DNA of 64,000 nt from an uncultured Eubacteriales bacterium. GTDB taxonomy: Bacteria > Bacillota_I > Bacilli_A > RF39 > UBA660. The stretch's first letter is position 1; each line of letters opens with the position of its first letter. The notes under the pieces are model-generated. The model saw only the letters and a list, made by a program, of their open reading frames with translations. It had not been told where the DNA came from and searched no databases. The stretch covers positions 20,854 through 84,853 of the forward strand of contig CAJJKI010000007.1 in assembly GCA_905188025.1 (NCBI GenBank). The letters run 5' to 3'. This document shows positions 34,612 through 43,061 of the stretch, in pieces. The translations under genes and the position numbers were made by a program.

Positions 34612-35448
34612 ATGAAATTAAAAAAGATTTACCTAGAGATAACTAATAAATGTAATCTATCATGTTCTTTTTGTATCAAAAATAAAAAGAAAATCACTAG
34701 TATTACTCTAGATAATTATAAATATATTATTGATAAAATAAAGCCATATACTAAAGAATTATATCTTCATATTCTTGGAGAACCGCTAATGCATCCTGAT
34801 ATTAATTACTTTATAGATTATGCTACTAATGCTGGCCTTATGGTAAATATAACTACTAATGGCTACCTAATTAATAATATCAAAGATAATCATAATATTC
34901 ATAGATTAAATATATCTCTTCATTCATATCATGAAAAATATAATATTCATCTAGAAGATTATCTTAATAATATCTTTAATGTTGTTGATAGTATCCGTGA
35001 TAAAACATATGTCTCATTAAGATTATGGGTAAAAGATCATCACACCAGTAGTATCATTGCTTATCTAAATAATTGTTATCATACTGATATATCATCAGTT
35101 CTAAATAATCAAAAAATAAAGATCACAAATAATCTCTTAATAGATACTTTTCACTGTTTCATTTGGCCTGATCTAAATAACTCTTACTACTGTGATAAAG
35201 GTACTTGTAGAGGCCTTATTGATCATATCGGTATCCTCTCAGACGGTACCATCATTCCTTGTTGCCTTGACACAACTGGTGTCCTTAATCTAGGCAATAT
35301 CTATCAAGATAATATTCCTGATATTTATAAAAAGTCCCTTGTAAAAGAAATGATACAAGGCTTCAAAGAAAATAAAAAAATAGCTGAATTATGTAAACAT
35401 TGCCATTTTTTGGAGGTAAAAAATGAAAATACTAAATTGGAAAAATGA
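34612..35448 (+). CDS. Radical SAM protein with SPASM-like C-terminal cysteines
   Basis: The radical SAM motif CNLSCSFC (C14, C18, C21) coordinates the 4Fe-4S cluster. LHILGEPLMHPDI is the SAM-binding GEP-type motif. The C-terminal part has TCRGLIDHIGILSDGTIIPCC and a late CKHC, as in SPASM-type auxiliary cluster domains. The substrate is unknown. GGTG lies 6 bases before the ATG at 34612; a GTG at 34603 is possible. It overlaps the following tsaC/sua5 gene by 26 bases. Confidence 0.85.
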   Translation: MKLKKIYLEITNKCNLSCSFCIKNKKKITSITLDNYKYIIDKIKPYTKELYLHILGEPLMHPDINYFIDYATNAGLMVNITTNGYLINNIKDNHNIHRLNISLHSYHEKYNIHLEDYLNNIFNVVDSIRDKTYVSLRLWVKDHHTSSIIAYLNNCYHTDISSVLNNQKIKITNNLLIDTFHCFIWPDLNNSYYCDKGTCRGLIDHIGILSDGTIIPCCLDTTGVLNLGNIYQDNIPDIYKKSLVKEMIQGFKENKKIAELCKHCHFLEVKNENTKLEK

Positions 35449-36439
35449 AATTAATCAAAATGAATTAAAAGAGGTAAGTGAATGCCTAGAGAGTGGGGGA
35501 CTAGTTATTTTTCCTACTGAAACAGTCTATGGTATAGGTGCTATCGCTACTAATCCAAAATCCGTAGATAATATCTTTATTGCTAAAGGTCGTGCTAATG
35601 ATAACCCCCTAATCGTTCATTTATCTAGTAAAGAAGAAATATCAAAATACGCTATTATAAGTAATGAAATAGAGCAAAAATTAATTGATGCCTTTATGCC
35701 AGGACCATTCACTATCATTCTAAAGAAAAAAGATAATATCCCTATGAATGTATCTGCTAATCTAGATACTGTAGGTATACGTATCCCATCAAATAAAATA
35801 GCTCACGCCATTCTTGAATATAATCATATTCCAGTAGCAGCTCCATCAGCTAATATTTCCGGTAAACCATCTGGTACTGATATTGAAGATATCACTGAAG
35901 AATTTAGAGATAAAGTAGGTTATATCATCGATGGAAGTAACGCTGATATTGGCCTTGAATCTACCGTTGTCAAAGTAATAAATAATATTCCAACAATCTT
36001 AAGACCAGGCTATATCACTAAAGAAGACATTCTAAATACTATTGGTATTGTCAAAGAATCCGATAATCTCTTTAAAAAAGTTACTTCAGGCCCTGTAGAG
36101 TCCCCTGGTATGAAATATCGTCACTATGCCCCTGTAAGTGAATGCCATCTAATATATATTAAAGATATACCTGAAAGAATCAAATATTTTAAAGAAAATA
36201 CTACCAATAATGCCGTAATCATCGGATCAAGCATCTTAAAAGATATTCCTTGTAAACACTTCTTGTATTATGGCGATACCCTAGAAGAAATATCTCACAA
36301 TATCTTCCGTCTTCTCCGTGAAGCCGATACCTATAATCCTGATATCATCCTAATAGAAGGAGTATCCAAAAAAGGCCTTGGCCTTGCTATCATGAATCGC
36401 CTAATTCGTGCTAGTAGCTATAACTATGTTGAGTACTAG
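35423..36439 (+). CDS. L-threonylcarbamoyladenylate synthase (Sua5 type)
   Basis: It makes threonylcarbamoyl-AMP from Thr, bicarbonate and ATP for the t6A modification of ANN-decoding tRNAs. The N-terminal YrdC domain has GGLVIFPTETVYGIGA, IFIAKGRANDNPLIVH, AAPSANISGKPSGT and GLESTVV. The additional C-terminal Sua5 domain (about 230-338) follows SPGMKYRHYAP. The 338-residue length marks the Sua5 rather than the short TsaC form. GGAGGT precedes the ATG inside the radical SAM gene. Confidence 0.95.
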   Translation: MKILNWKNEINQNELKEVSECLESGGLVIFPTETVYGIGAIATNPKSVDNIFIAKGRANDNPLIVHLSSKEEISKYAIISNEIEQKLIDAFMPGPFTIILKKKDNIPMNVSANLDTVGIRIPSNKIAHAILEYNHIPVAAPSANISGKPSGTDIEDITEEFRDKVGYIIDGSNADIGLESTVVKVINNIPTILRPGYITKEDILNTIGIVKESDNLFKKVTSGPVESPGMKYRHYAPVSECHLIYIKDIPERIKYFKENTTNNAVIIGSSILKDIPCKHFLYYGDTLEEISHNIFRLLREADTYNPDIILIEGVSKKGLGLAIMNRLIRASSYNYVEY

Positions 36440-36576
36440 ATAAGTTATTTTATATCAAAAAATAAATTTCAAATATAAAGAATAACTATTTATAAATAAA
36501 AAATATATAACATACAAAAGATAATATTTAAAATATACAGCTAACAATTCATTAATAAATAAAAGATATAATTAAC

Positions 36577-36612
36577 AAAAGATAATTTTTTAATATTTTA
36601 TCTTTTATTTTT
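36577..36612 (+). terminator. Terminator after the Sua5 gene
   Basis: A perfect 9-bp stem (AAAAGATAA/TTATCTTTT) and a long T tract, at the end of an AT-rich gap of about 140 bases. Confidence 0.75.
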
Positions 36613-36652
36613 TTTAATCATATGCTATAATCATATTATAGGAGAATAAGAT

Positions 36653-36976
36653 ATGAAGAAGAAAAATATCATAATACTTTTAATAGCAGCCATATTAATA
36701 TTAATCATTGCTGTTATATTATTAACCAAAAATATCAATTTATCAAAAAATAAAATTACTATTTTAGATGCCACTTATTCATGTGAAGCCATCCCTGAAG
36801 ACTTTTATGAAGATGATACATACATTTATTCTTTTCCTTGCCCAAAAAGCACATCAGTATTCGTAAAACTATCAGATGGTAATAAAATGTTAGTAAAAAC
36901 TGCTCTAGAAGAAGAAAAAGTAACCATTAGTGAACTGGAATCAGCTGGCTTAGAATTTACTAAGAGGCATAAATAA
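36653..36976 (+). CDS. Small membrane-anchored protein, 107 residues
   Basis: The family is unknown. One N-terminal helix (about residues 6-24) is followed by an extracytoplasmic part with two Cys (YSCEAIP, FPCPKS). TATAAT at about 36625 and AGGAGAAT precede the ATG. The downstream gene starts 13 bases later, so the two are probably cotranscribed. Confidence 0.68.
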   Translation: MKKKNIIILLIAAILILIIAVILLTKNINLSKNKITILDATYSCEAIPEDFYEDDTYIYSFPCPKSTSVFVKLSDGNKMLVKTALEEEKVTISELESAGLEFTKRHK

Positions 36977-36989
36977 GGAGGGGATATAT

Positions 36990-37715
36990 ATGGAAAAGAA
37001 GCTAATACTTGAATTAAATAATCACAATGTCTATTATGTAAAAAATGAGACTTTAAATTATTATATCACTATCCCCAAAAATATGACTACTACTAACATT
37101 TGTATAGATTTAAAAAATAAAATGGATAATTACAATCTAGAATTAAATGACGAAGTATGGGTAATGGAAAATATTAAAAATACTTATTCTTTCATTGATA
37201 ACTACAACATTACTTTAGTATTACCAGTCTTTAATAATGAAGCAGTCTCAATACTAGAAAAAATTGATACTAGTCATTATGAAGAAATAGACAAATTATT
37301 AGGGTTCCTCATCAATAGTGCTTACAGTAATCTTATTGAAGCTAATCTAAAAATAGAAAATCAAGTAATCTTAATAGATAATGATCGTTATAAAACATTT
37401 ATCAATTGGTTTACCGCTAGATATCGTAGTCGTGTTACTTGCCAAAGCCTACTAGAGCTAATCCGTATATTTAATGTCAACGCCACTTCCTATAAAAAAT
37501 TAGAAACTCCTGGTATGACTTTTGTAGTAGGTAGTTATAATACCGAAATTGACGCTCCAAAGAATGAAAAACCTGAAGAAGATAAACTAGTTGCAAAAGT
37601 AACAAACAATCCCATACCACAAGCAAGCAGTGGATTTACAAGTTATTGGCTTCTAGCAATTATCACTCTAATAGTGTCAGCGATCGTTGCATACATAGCC
37701 TTTAAATACAAATAA
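36990..37715 (+). CDS. Tail-anchored hypothetical protein, 241 residues
   Basis: The family is unknown. It has a cytoplasmic-like mixed alpha/beta domain (about residues 1-190), then an acidic linker and a C-terminal membrane helix (about 218-237) ending in FKYK, so it looks tail-anchored. AAGGAGG precedes the ATG. It is in a two-gene unit with the small membrane protein upstream and is followed by a terminator. Confidence 0.7.
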   Translation: MEKKLILELNNHNVYYVKNETLNYYITIPKNMTTTNICIDLKNKMDNYNLELNDEVWVMENIKNTYSFIDNYNITLVLPVFNNEAVSILEKIDTSHYEEIDKLLGFLINSAYSNLIEANLKIENQVILIDNDRYKTFINWFTARYRSRVTCQSLLELIRIFNVNATSYKKLETPGMTFVVGSYNTEIDAPKNEKPEEDKLVAKVTNNPIPQASSGFTSYWLLAIITLIVSAIVAYIAFKYK

Positions 37716-37719
37716 AAAG

Positions 37720-37743
37720 CAAGGTACTAAACACCTTGTTTTC
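37720..37743 (+). terminator. Terminator after the tail-anchored protein gene
   Basis: A six-bp stem (CAAGGT/ACCTTG), a 7-base loop and a T run. Confidence 0.7.
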
Positions 37744-37764
37744 TTATACATATATAAAAATAAA

Positions 37765-37884
37765 TTATAATAAGTAAGCAATAATTCCAATAATAGAAGA
37801 TGCAAGCATTAATAATAGCATAAAAATGCCCATAATCTTCATACCCAAACTAGTCTTACTTTTTTTCTTTTTATTTCTACTCAT
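37765..37884 (-). CDS. Prli42/DUF4044-like membrane micro-protein (39 residues)
   Basis: This short gene begins with an ATG 7 bases after AGGTGG. It encodes a basic N-terminus (MSRNKKKKSKT) and one helix (IMGIFMLLLMLASSIIGIIA). The pattern resembles the stressosome-associated Prli42/DUF4044 family of Firmicutes: basic head, ML-x2-M-x2-S core, hydrophobic end. It is convergent with the upstream gene and divergent from spoIIM. The match is by eye. Confidence 0.65.
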   Translation of the reverse strand: MSRNKKKKSKTSLGMKIMGIFMLLLMLASSIIGIIAYLL

Positions 37885-37964
37885 TAACTATCCACCTCAT
37901 ATTAATTATACCTAATATTTAGAATATTTTCAATATCTAAGAATATAATTTTATAGGTGATCAT

Positions 37965-38597
37965 ATGTTAAAAAAATATCGTAGTATCAAAAGCATTCTA
38001 TTTCCAAGTAAAAAACTAAATATCTTTATTCTAAGTATCATTATATTAGGCATAATTCTAGGTTCTATATTCTCAACAATCATTACACAAAACGATCAAA
38101 ATATTGTAATAGAAAAAATAAAACTATTCATAACTAATATTAGCGATAATTCATTAAATACCATCACATCTTTTAAAAACAGTATATCTATTAATCTAAT
38201 CTATATAATTATTATTTGGATACTCGGTATGACTTTAATAGGCATCCCTATAAACACCTTCTTATTATTCATAAAAAACTTTATCCTTGGCTTCTCTTTA
38301 TCCTCATTTATCTTAACATACAGTTATAAAGGTTTAATCCTTTCATCTATATATTTAATCTTCGGAGAACTATTAACTATCATAATCCTATCAATATTAA
38401 CCACCTATAGCATTATTTTCTCATCAAAATTATTAAAACATATCTTTAAAAGTAACATTCCTAATGAAATACCAAAATATCTAAAGAATTATTCACTAAT
38501 CTTTGTAATATCTATCATATTATGCCTCATCTCATCAATAAGTGAATCATTTCTAGTACCAACACTTGTAAAATTAATAATAAAACTATATATCTAA
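37965..38597 (+). CDS. spoIIM: Stage II sporulation protein M (SpoIIM)
   Basis: SpoIIM is the polytopic membrane scaffold that recruits SpoIIP and SpoIID for septal peptidoglycan hydrolysis during engulfment. About five membrane helices are visible. The family block WILGMTLIGIPINTFLLFIKNFILGFSLSSF is clear, as is the later EIPKYLKNYSLIFVIS segment. At 210 residues it is normal. TAGGTGATCAT precedes the ATG. mnmA follows after 46 bases. Confidence 0.9.
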   Translation: MLKKYRSIKSILFPSKKLNIFILSIIILGIILGSIFSTIITQNDQNIVIEKIKLFITNISDNSLNTITSFKNSISINLIYIIIIWILGMTLIGIPINTFLLFIKNFILGFSLSSFILTYSYKGLILSSIYLIFGELLTIIILSILTTYSIIFSSKLLKHIFKSNIPNEIPKYLKNYSLIFVISIILCLISSISESFLVPTLVKLIIKLYI

Positions 38598-38643
38598 TAG
38601 TTTTTTTCTTCATTTTGTGATATACTTTTAACAGGTGATTAAT

Positions 38644-39738
38644 ATGTCTACAGTTGTTATAGGTATGTCTGGAGGAGTAGATTCTTCCGTAGCAGCCATT
38701 TTATTAAAAGAAGCCGGCTATAATGTAATTGGCTTATTCATGCGTAATTGGGATAGTGAAGTAAATAATGACTATCTAGGTAATCCTAATATAAATAATC
38801 AAGATATATGTCCACAAGAAAAAGATTACAATGATGCTCTTGCCGTATGTCAAAAAATAGGTATTCCCTTACATAGAGTTGATTTTGTAAAAGAATATTG
38901 GGATAATGTCTTTACATATTTTCTAGATGAATTAAAAAAAGGAAGAACTCCAAATCCTGATGTAATGTGCAACAAATATATCAAATTCGATTTATTCTAT
39001 AAAAAAGCCAAAGAACTAGGAGCTGATTATATTGCTACTGGTCATTATGCTAAAATCATAGATGGTAAACTTTATAAAGCCAGCGATAAAAATAAAGATC
39101 AAAGCTATTTCCTAGCGTATGTTAACTCAAAAATCTTCAAAGAAGTAATCTTCCCATTACAAGATATTGATAAACCAGAAGTAAGAAAAATAGCTGAAAA
39201 ACATGGCTTAATAACTGCCACCAAAAAAGACTCTACCGGCATATGTTTTATCGGAGAAAGAAACTTCACTAATTTCTTAAAAAATTATCTTCCTAATCAA
39301 GCAGGAGATATCGTTAATATTGAAACAAATGAAGTATTAGGTAAACATATCGGTCTAATGTACTACACAATAGGTCAAAGAAAAGGTCTAAATCTAGGTA
39401 ATGCTCACAATCTAATTCACGACAAAGCATTTGTTGTAAAGAAAGATCTAGATAAAAATATCTTATATGTTGCCACTGGTGATGAAAACAAATATTTATA
39501 TTCTACTAAAGCCATTATCAAAGAATTTAACTTCCTAGTAGACACTTTACCATCTACTTGTAGTTGTAAATTCCGTTATCGTCAACAAGATATACCTTGT
39601 CAAATTAAATGTCTAGATAATTCAGAAATAGAAGTAAATTATGAAAACGCCAAAGCTGTTACTCCAGGACAGTTCTGTGTTCTATATGATGGAGATTTAT
39701 GTCTAGGTGGCGGAATTATTGATAAAGTATACAAATAA
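38644..39738 (+). CDS. mnmA: tRNA 2-thiouridylase MnmA
   Basis: It inserts sulfur at C2 of the wobble uridine of Lys, Glu and Gln tRNAs. The PP-loop ATP motif is GMSGGVDSS near the N-terminus. The two catalytic cysteines are C109 (DVMCNKYIKF) and C201 (STGICFIGER). Other family blocks are IATGHYAKI, KDQSYFLAYV and YYTIGQRKGL. The ATG at 38644 follows AGGTG; a GTG at 38635 would overlap that site. Complete at 364 residues. Confidence 0.96.
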   Translation: MSTVVIGMSGGVDSSVAAILLKEAGYNVIGLFMRNWDSEVNNDYLGNPNINNQDICPQEKDYNDALAVCQKIGIPLHRVDFVKEYWDNVFTYFLDELKKGRTPNPDVMCNKYIKFDLFYKKAKELGADYIATGHYAKIIDGKLYKASDKNKDQSYFLAYVNSKIFKEVIFPLQDIDKPEVRKIAEKHGLITATKKDSTGICFIGERNFTNFLKNYLPNQAGDIVNIETNEVLGKHIGLMYYTIGQRKGLNLGNAHNLIHDKAFVVKKDLDKNILYVATGDENKYLYSTKAIIKEFNFLVDTLPSTCSCKFRYRQQDIPCQIKCLDNSEIEVNYENAKAVTPGQFCVLYDGDLCLGGGIIDKVYK

Positions 39739-39760
39739 AGACTATTTAGTAGTCTTTTTT
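39737..39760 (+). terminator. Terminator of mnmA
   Basis: An eight-bp stem (AAAGACTA/TAGTCTTT), a 5-base loop and a T run directly after the stop codon. Confidence 0.85.
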
Positions 39761-39806
39761 CTTTATTTATGATATAATTAAATAGTAAATGATAAATACT
39801 AATACC

Positions 39807-39835
39807 TTGACACAATAAGTGTAAAATGATAAAAT
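39807..39835 (+). promoter_or_regulatory. SigA-type promoter for the HTH regulator
   Basis: TTGACA (39807-39812), a 17-base spacer and TAAAAT (39830-39835) precede GGAGGG (39848-39853) and the ATG at 39863. Confidence 0.85.
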
Positions 39836-39862
39836 TAATATATATACGGAGGGTCATATAAT

Positions 39863-40645
39863 ATGAATACTGTCGAAAAAATAAATATAATATTAAAGGA
39901 AGCAAATATATCAAAAGTAAATCTAGCCAAGTATTTAGGAGTATCTAGACAAATGGTATACAATTATCTAGATGGTGAAGATTTGTCAAAATTATCAAAT
40001 GATAAGTCACAAGCTTTATTTGCTTTGTTAAATGTAAAAAATGAAGATGAATTAAAAAACGTTGAATTAACAAAAGAATATATTCAAGAAGTAGGCAATA
40101 AATTATTTAATGCTAAAAGAAATACTGTAAAAAAGAATGAAATAATTGAATTAACTGGATTACGTCCTGAAGAACAAAATATTATTAATGATATCTTCTT
40201 TATCATAAAAGAAATGTTAAATGAAGATAAAACTAAATATAGCTTAACTATGTTAAATTATTATTATCATTTTCTTCAAGCTACTGTTAAAACAAAAGAA
40301 GCTAAATATATTCTAGCATACATTTCAAAAGCATCAGGATTTACTTCGCCAACTGATTATGCCTTCGATGATGATCAACAATTTGTTTTTGAAAGTATTA
40401 TGTATTCCGCAATGACTTTATATAATAATGGCGGAGCTTCAAGAACAAAGTTAGCTGAGTCCCATCGCCGTTGGGAAAATGAATTATCAAAGAAAAATGA
40501 AGAAAAGTTAAGTCGTACCCAAGAATTAAATACTGCTAAAGTCCTAGCTTTAAAAGAACTAGGTTACACTGAAATAAATGAACACAATGCTAGTGAAGTA
40601 TTTGATAAAATAGCAGAAATTCAATCAAGAGGGATATATAATTAA
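39863..40645 (+). CDS. HTH (Cro/C1-like) regulator, 260 residues
   Basis: The N-terminal helix-turn-helix reads ISKVNLAKYLGVSRQMVYNYLDGE (about residues 17-40), an Xre-type recognition helix. A second HTH-like segment may lie near KNEIIELTGLRPEEQNII (about 93-110). The remaining helical part (about 110-260) is of unknown family. It has a consensus promoter and ribosome binding site, and may be highly expressed. Neighbouring genes give no clear target. Confidence 0.75.
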   Translation: MNTVEKINIILKEANISKVNLAKYLGVSRQMVYNYLDGEDLSKLSNDKSQALFALLNVKNEDELKNVELTKEYIQEVGNKLFNAKRNTVKKNEIIELTGLRPEEQNIINDIFFIIKEMLNEDKTKYSLTMLNYYYHFLQATVKTKEAKYILAYISKASGFTSPTDYAFDDDQQFVFESIMYSAMTLYNNGGASRTKLAESHRRWENELSKKNEEKLSRTQELNTAKVLALKELGYTEINEHNASEVFDKIAEIQSRGIYN

Positions 40646-40730
40646 TAAGATGAAAGCATGTATGAAAATTTAGAAGAAATTTTATGTACAATATATGCTG
40701 AGTTAATTAATAGTACTAAAAAAATAAAAG

Positions 40731-40752
40731 AGTAGGGGATACCTACTTTTTT
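40731..40752 (+). terminator. Terminator after the HTH gene
   Basis: AGTAGG/CCTACT stem with a 5-base loop and a T run. A tiny open frame (40658-40735) ends in its left arm and is not called as a gene. Confidence 0.8.
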
Positions 40753-41236
40753 ACTGTTTAATTACTTTTTCATTTTCCATAGCATTCAAAATTCTTTTCA
40801 ATACATAATTTTCTTCATTAGGATAACTAGTATGAAAGTGAAGTAACTTAATACCAGCATCACGACAAATCATGTTAACTTTTTGATCTCTTTGTTTCCT
40901 CTTATATGTATCATGTGAGGCATCATCAATTTCAATTAATAATAACAATTTTTCACATTCCTTATCAAATATTGCAAAGTCTATATTTCTAAACAAATCA
41001 TTATAATAGTGATCATTATTTTTCTTTCTAATAATGCTAGCTAAATTAATTTGAGGTATAACTTTATATTCGTCACCTAATTTTAAAAATACATTATACA
41101 TTTTTCTCTCATACGCAGTCATAAATGGTTTCAATTCATAAATAGTTTGTTCTTTAGTAGCAAGAGTAGGGGTAATATTATCTTCTTTATATAACCCTAA
41201 AACTCTCAAAATAAACAATAATACTTTCTTTAACAT
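40751..41236 (-). CDS. DUF2726 domain protein (nuclease-fold-like)
   Basis: Residues about 25-155 resemble DUF2726: MTAYERKMYNVFLKL, VIPQINLASII, FRNIDFAIFD and LLLIEIDDASHD, then KLLHFH. The D-x7-14-E-x-D arrangement (DFAIFD, IEIDD) is like a PD-(D/E)XK endonuclease core. A short N-terminal hydrophobic stretch (LKKVLLFILRVLGLY) may bind membrane. ATG at 41236 has GGAG 8 bases upstream. Enzyme activity is inferred, not established. Confidence 0.8.
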   Translation of the reverse strand: MLKKVLLFILRVLGLYKEDNITPTLATKEQTIYELKPFMTAYERKMYNVFLKLGDEYKVIPQINLASIIRKKNNDHYYNDLFRNIDFAIFDKECEKLLLLIEIDDASHDTYKRKQRDQKVNMICRDAGIKLLHFHTSYPNEENYVLKRILNAMENEKVIKQ

Positions 41237-41717
41237 ACTACACACTCCAATAAAAATATAATAAATATTTGTTCGCTTTTAAAAATAAAAAATATTCTTA
41301 AATAAAATCTACAATCATTATATAATAAATTATTTAAAATAAATATTAACAACCTTAATACTGTATTTAAAAGACTTATTATAATTAAATAATATATATA
41401 TATAAAGTATTTTTTACTCTCTTAATCAAGTTCCTATAATATATATTATGTTAACTTCTCTATATTAAAAAATATACAATAAAATAATAAACAAATAATA
41501 AATAATAATAAAACAATTTTACTCTATTATCTATTTATAATAAAATTAATTATTAATATTAATATTTAAAATGATATAATTTCAATTTCTAATTATTTAA
41601 TATATTTATTTATTATTTATCTTATTATTATATTAATTTAATTATATATAAGAATGATATATTATTCAACCACTTTCATAAAATTATTCACCTATCGCAA
41701 AATTCACCTTTTCAAAA

Positions 41718-41766
41718 TTTGCATTGAGAACTTAAAAGATGAATAAGTATTAAGCTACGATGCAAA
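41718..41766. repeat. 49-base element with inverted-repeat ends, copy 1
   Basis: It begins TTTGCATTGA and ends ATGCAAA; the outer seven bases are perfectly inverted. It aligns without gaps to copy 2 (37 of 49 bases identical by my count), and TCAAAA precedes both copies. Confidence 0.75.
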
Positions 41767-41819
41767 AATAAAAATCAAAGTAAAAATATCTAAGTAACAA
41801 AAAACATTTAAAATCAAAA

Positions 41820-41868
41820 TTTGCATTGAAATATTTCTAGATGCATAGTTATTAAGCCTCAATGCAAA
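41820..41868. repeat. 49-base element with inverted-repeat ends, copy 2
   Basis: It begins TTTGCATTGA and ends TCAATGCAAA, a perfect 10-base inverted repeat. It starts 102 bases after the start of copy 1. The segment TATTAAGC before the right arm is conserved in both copies. Confidence 0.78.
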
Positions 41869-41912
41869 TTTAAAAATACCAAATAATCTAAATCAATTCA
41901 AAAAAGTATATT

Positions 41913-41941
41913 TTGAATAAATAAATCCATAATAATATTAT
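41913..41941 (+). promoter_or_regulatory. Promoter for the DUF1540 gene
   Basis: TTGAAT, a 17-base spacer and TATTAT (41936-41941), immediately before TGGAGGT. Confidence 0.6.
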
Positions 41942-41957
41942 CTGGAGGTAAAATATA

Positions 41958-42128
41958 ATGAAAGAAAAAAATCAAACAATTAAATGTGACGTAAAAAGTT
42001 GCAAATATAATGATGACCAAGATTATTTATGTACATTAGATTCAGTAGATATAACATGTACTTGTAACAAATGTGATTGCAAACAAAAAGTTGAAACAAT
42101 TTGTAATTCATTTAAAGAAAAAGAATAG
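41958..42128 (+). CDS. DUF1540 cysteine-rich small protein (56 residues)
   Basis: CTGGAGGTAAAATATA precedes the ATG. The product has eight cysteines in the DUF1540 pattern: IKCDVKSCKYN near the start, a central CTCNKCDC cluster and ETICNSF at the end. These Firmicute proteins probably bind a metal, but the function is unknown. Confidence 0.82.
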   Translation: MKEKNQTIKCDVKSCKYNDDQDYLCTLDSVDITCTCNKCDCKQKVETICNSFKEKE

Positions 42129-42166
42129 GGGACTTAAATTTTCTATACTCTCCCTACTCTTTTTTA
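42126..42166 (+). terminator. Possible terminator after the DUF1540 gene
   Basis: TAGGGG pairs imperfectly with TCCCTA across about 20 bases and a T run follows. Confidence 0.45.
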
Positions 42167-42182
42167 TTTTGTTATTTTTTTA

Positions 42183-43061
42183 CTACAACACTTTTTTATT
42201 AATTAAATCATAGCGATAACTTACAGCTTTATTATCTTCTAAAATCACTACAAAATGTAATATATTATCATTAACTCTAATCTTTAGACTATCTCTCTCC
42301 TGCCCTGCTTTATATTCATAAAAAGTTGCAATAGGCATAACCAATGTAGATTTAAGTTCTGTATTTAATATATCAACTTTTTTATTACTAAAAGCCAAAA
42401 TAGTATCATCATAACTATATATATAATTATATCCTATATCATTAACTCTACTATTATTTTCTATATACATAAAGTGATAAATTCCATCTTCAAATAAAGC
42501 ATATAATTTATCATTAATAAGAACAATATCATCCTTGTTTTGTTGAATATCATTATTACTATCTATATTTCTAAGAAAATATTTACCACTCTTTTTATAT
42601 ACAAAATATTTACTATTATAATCTTTTATCTCATCATAATTATCAAAATTAACTACTATATTACCATCCGTATCAATTACACCCAACATTCCGTTAGTAT
42701 CTTTTACAGCATAGTATTTACCATTAAGATATTTATAATCAACATACTTATCATTAACAATCTTTTCTTCAGCATAATCATAAAGCCAAGAAGTATTGTC
42801 TTTTTTAAGTATTAAAACCGTATCATTAATATTACTAATATAAGGACAAGTATTATCTTTACAAACTATCTTACTATAATATTTATTTTGTGGTGTATCT
42901 GAAGTGCATAAAGAATTACTACAATTATAAAAATATAAGTATTTATTAAAATCTTTATCTTCCCATTTAACTTTATACATTATTACCAAGTATAGTATTA
43001 TTGCAAGTACTGCATATATGCCTATTACCCAAATAACTCTCCAAAGATTATTGTTTTTCAT
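42183..43061 (-). CDS. Membrane-anchored WG-repeat-like protein
   Basis: An N-terminal membrane helix (about residues 9-28) precedes an extracytoplasmic domain of beta-rich repeats. One clear unit is GVIDTDGNIVVNFDNYDEI, typical of WG/KWG repeats, and KYFVYKKSGKYFLRN follows. Cysteines at the start of the ectodomain (NCSNSLCTSD, VCKDNTCPY) may form disulfides. The start overlaps the end of the P-type ATPase gene by 14 bases, so it is the downstream partner in that operon. The role is unknown. Confidence 0.72.
   Translation of the reverse strand: MKNNNLWRVIWVIGIYAVLAIILYLVIMYKVKWEDKDFNKYLYFYNCSNSLCTSDTPQNKYYSKIVCKDNTCPYISNINDTVLILKKDNTSWLYDYAEEKIVNDKYVDYKYLNGKYYAVKDTNGMLGVIDTDGNIVVNFDNYDEIKDYNSKYFVYKKSGKYFLRNIDSNNDIQQNKDDIVLINDKLYALFEDGIYHFMYIENNSRVNDIGYNYIYSYDDTILAFSNKKVDILNTELKSTLVMPIATFYEYKAGQERDSLKIRVNDNILHFVVILEDNKAVSYRYDLINKKVL

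Larger units (their letters stand above)
41246..41957. other. Gene-free, extremely AT-rich stretch of about 700 bases
   Basis: No gene is supported. From 41300 to 41690 the sequence is almost pure A and T. The right part holds two copies of a 49-base element with inverted-repeat ends (41718-41766 and 41820-41868) and then the promoter of the DUF1540 gene. Confidence 0.6.

Noticed and set aside
40658..40735. Possible 25-residue micro-protein after the HTH gene
   Set aside because: It has no ribosome binding site and ends in the terminator stem. It is too short to support by sequence alone.
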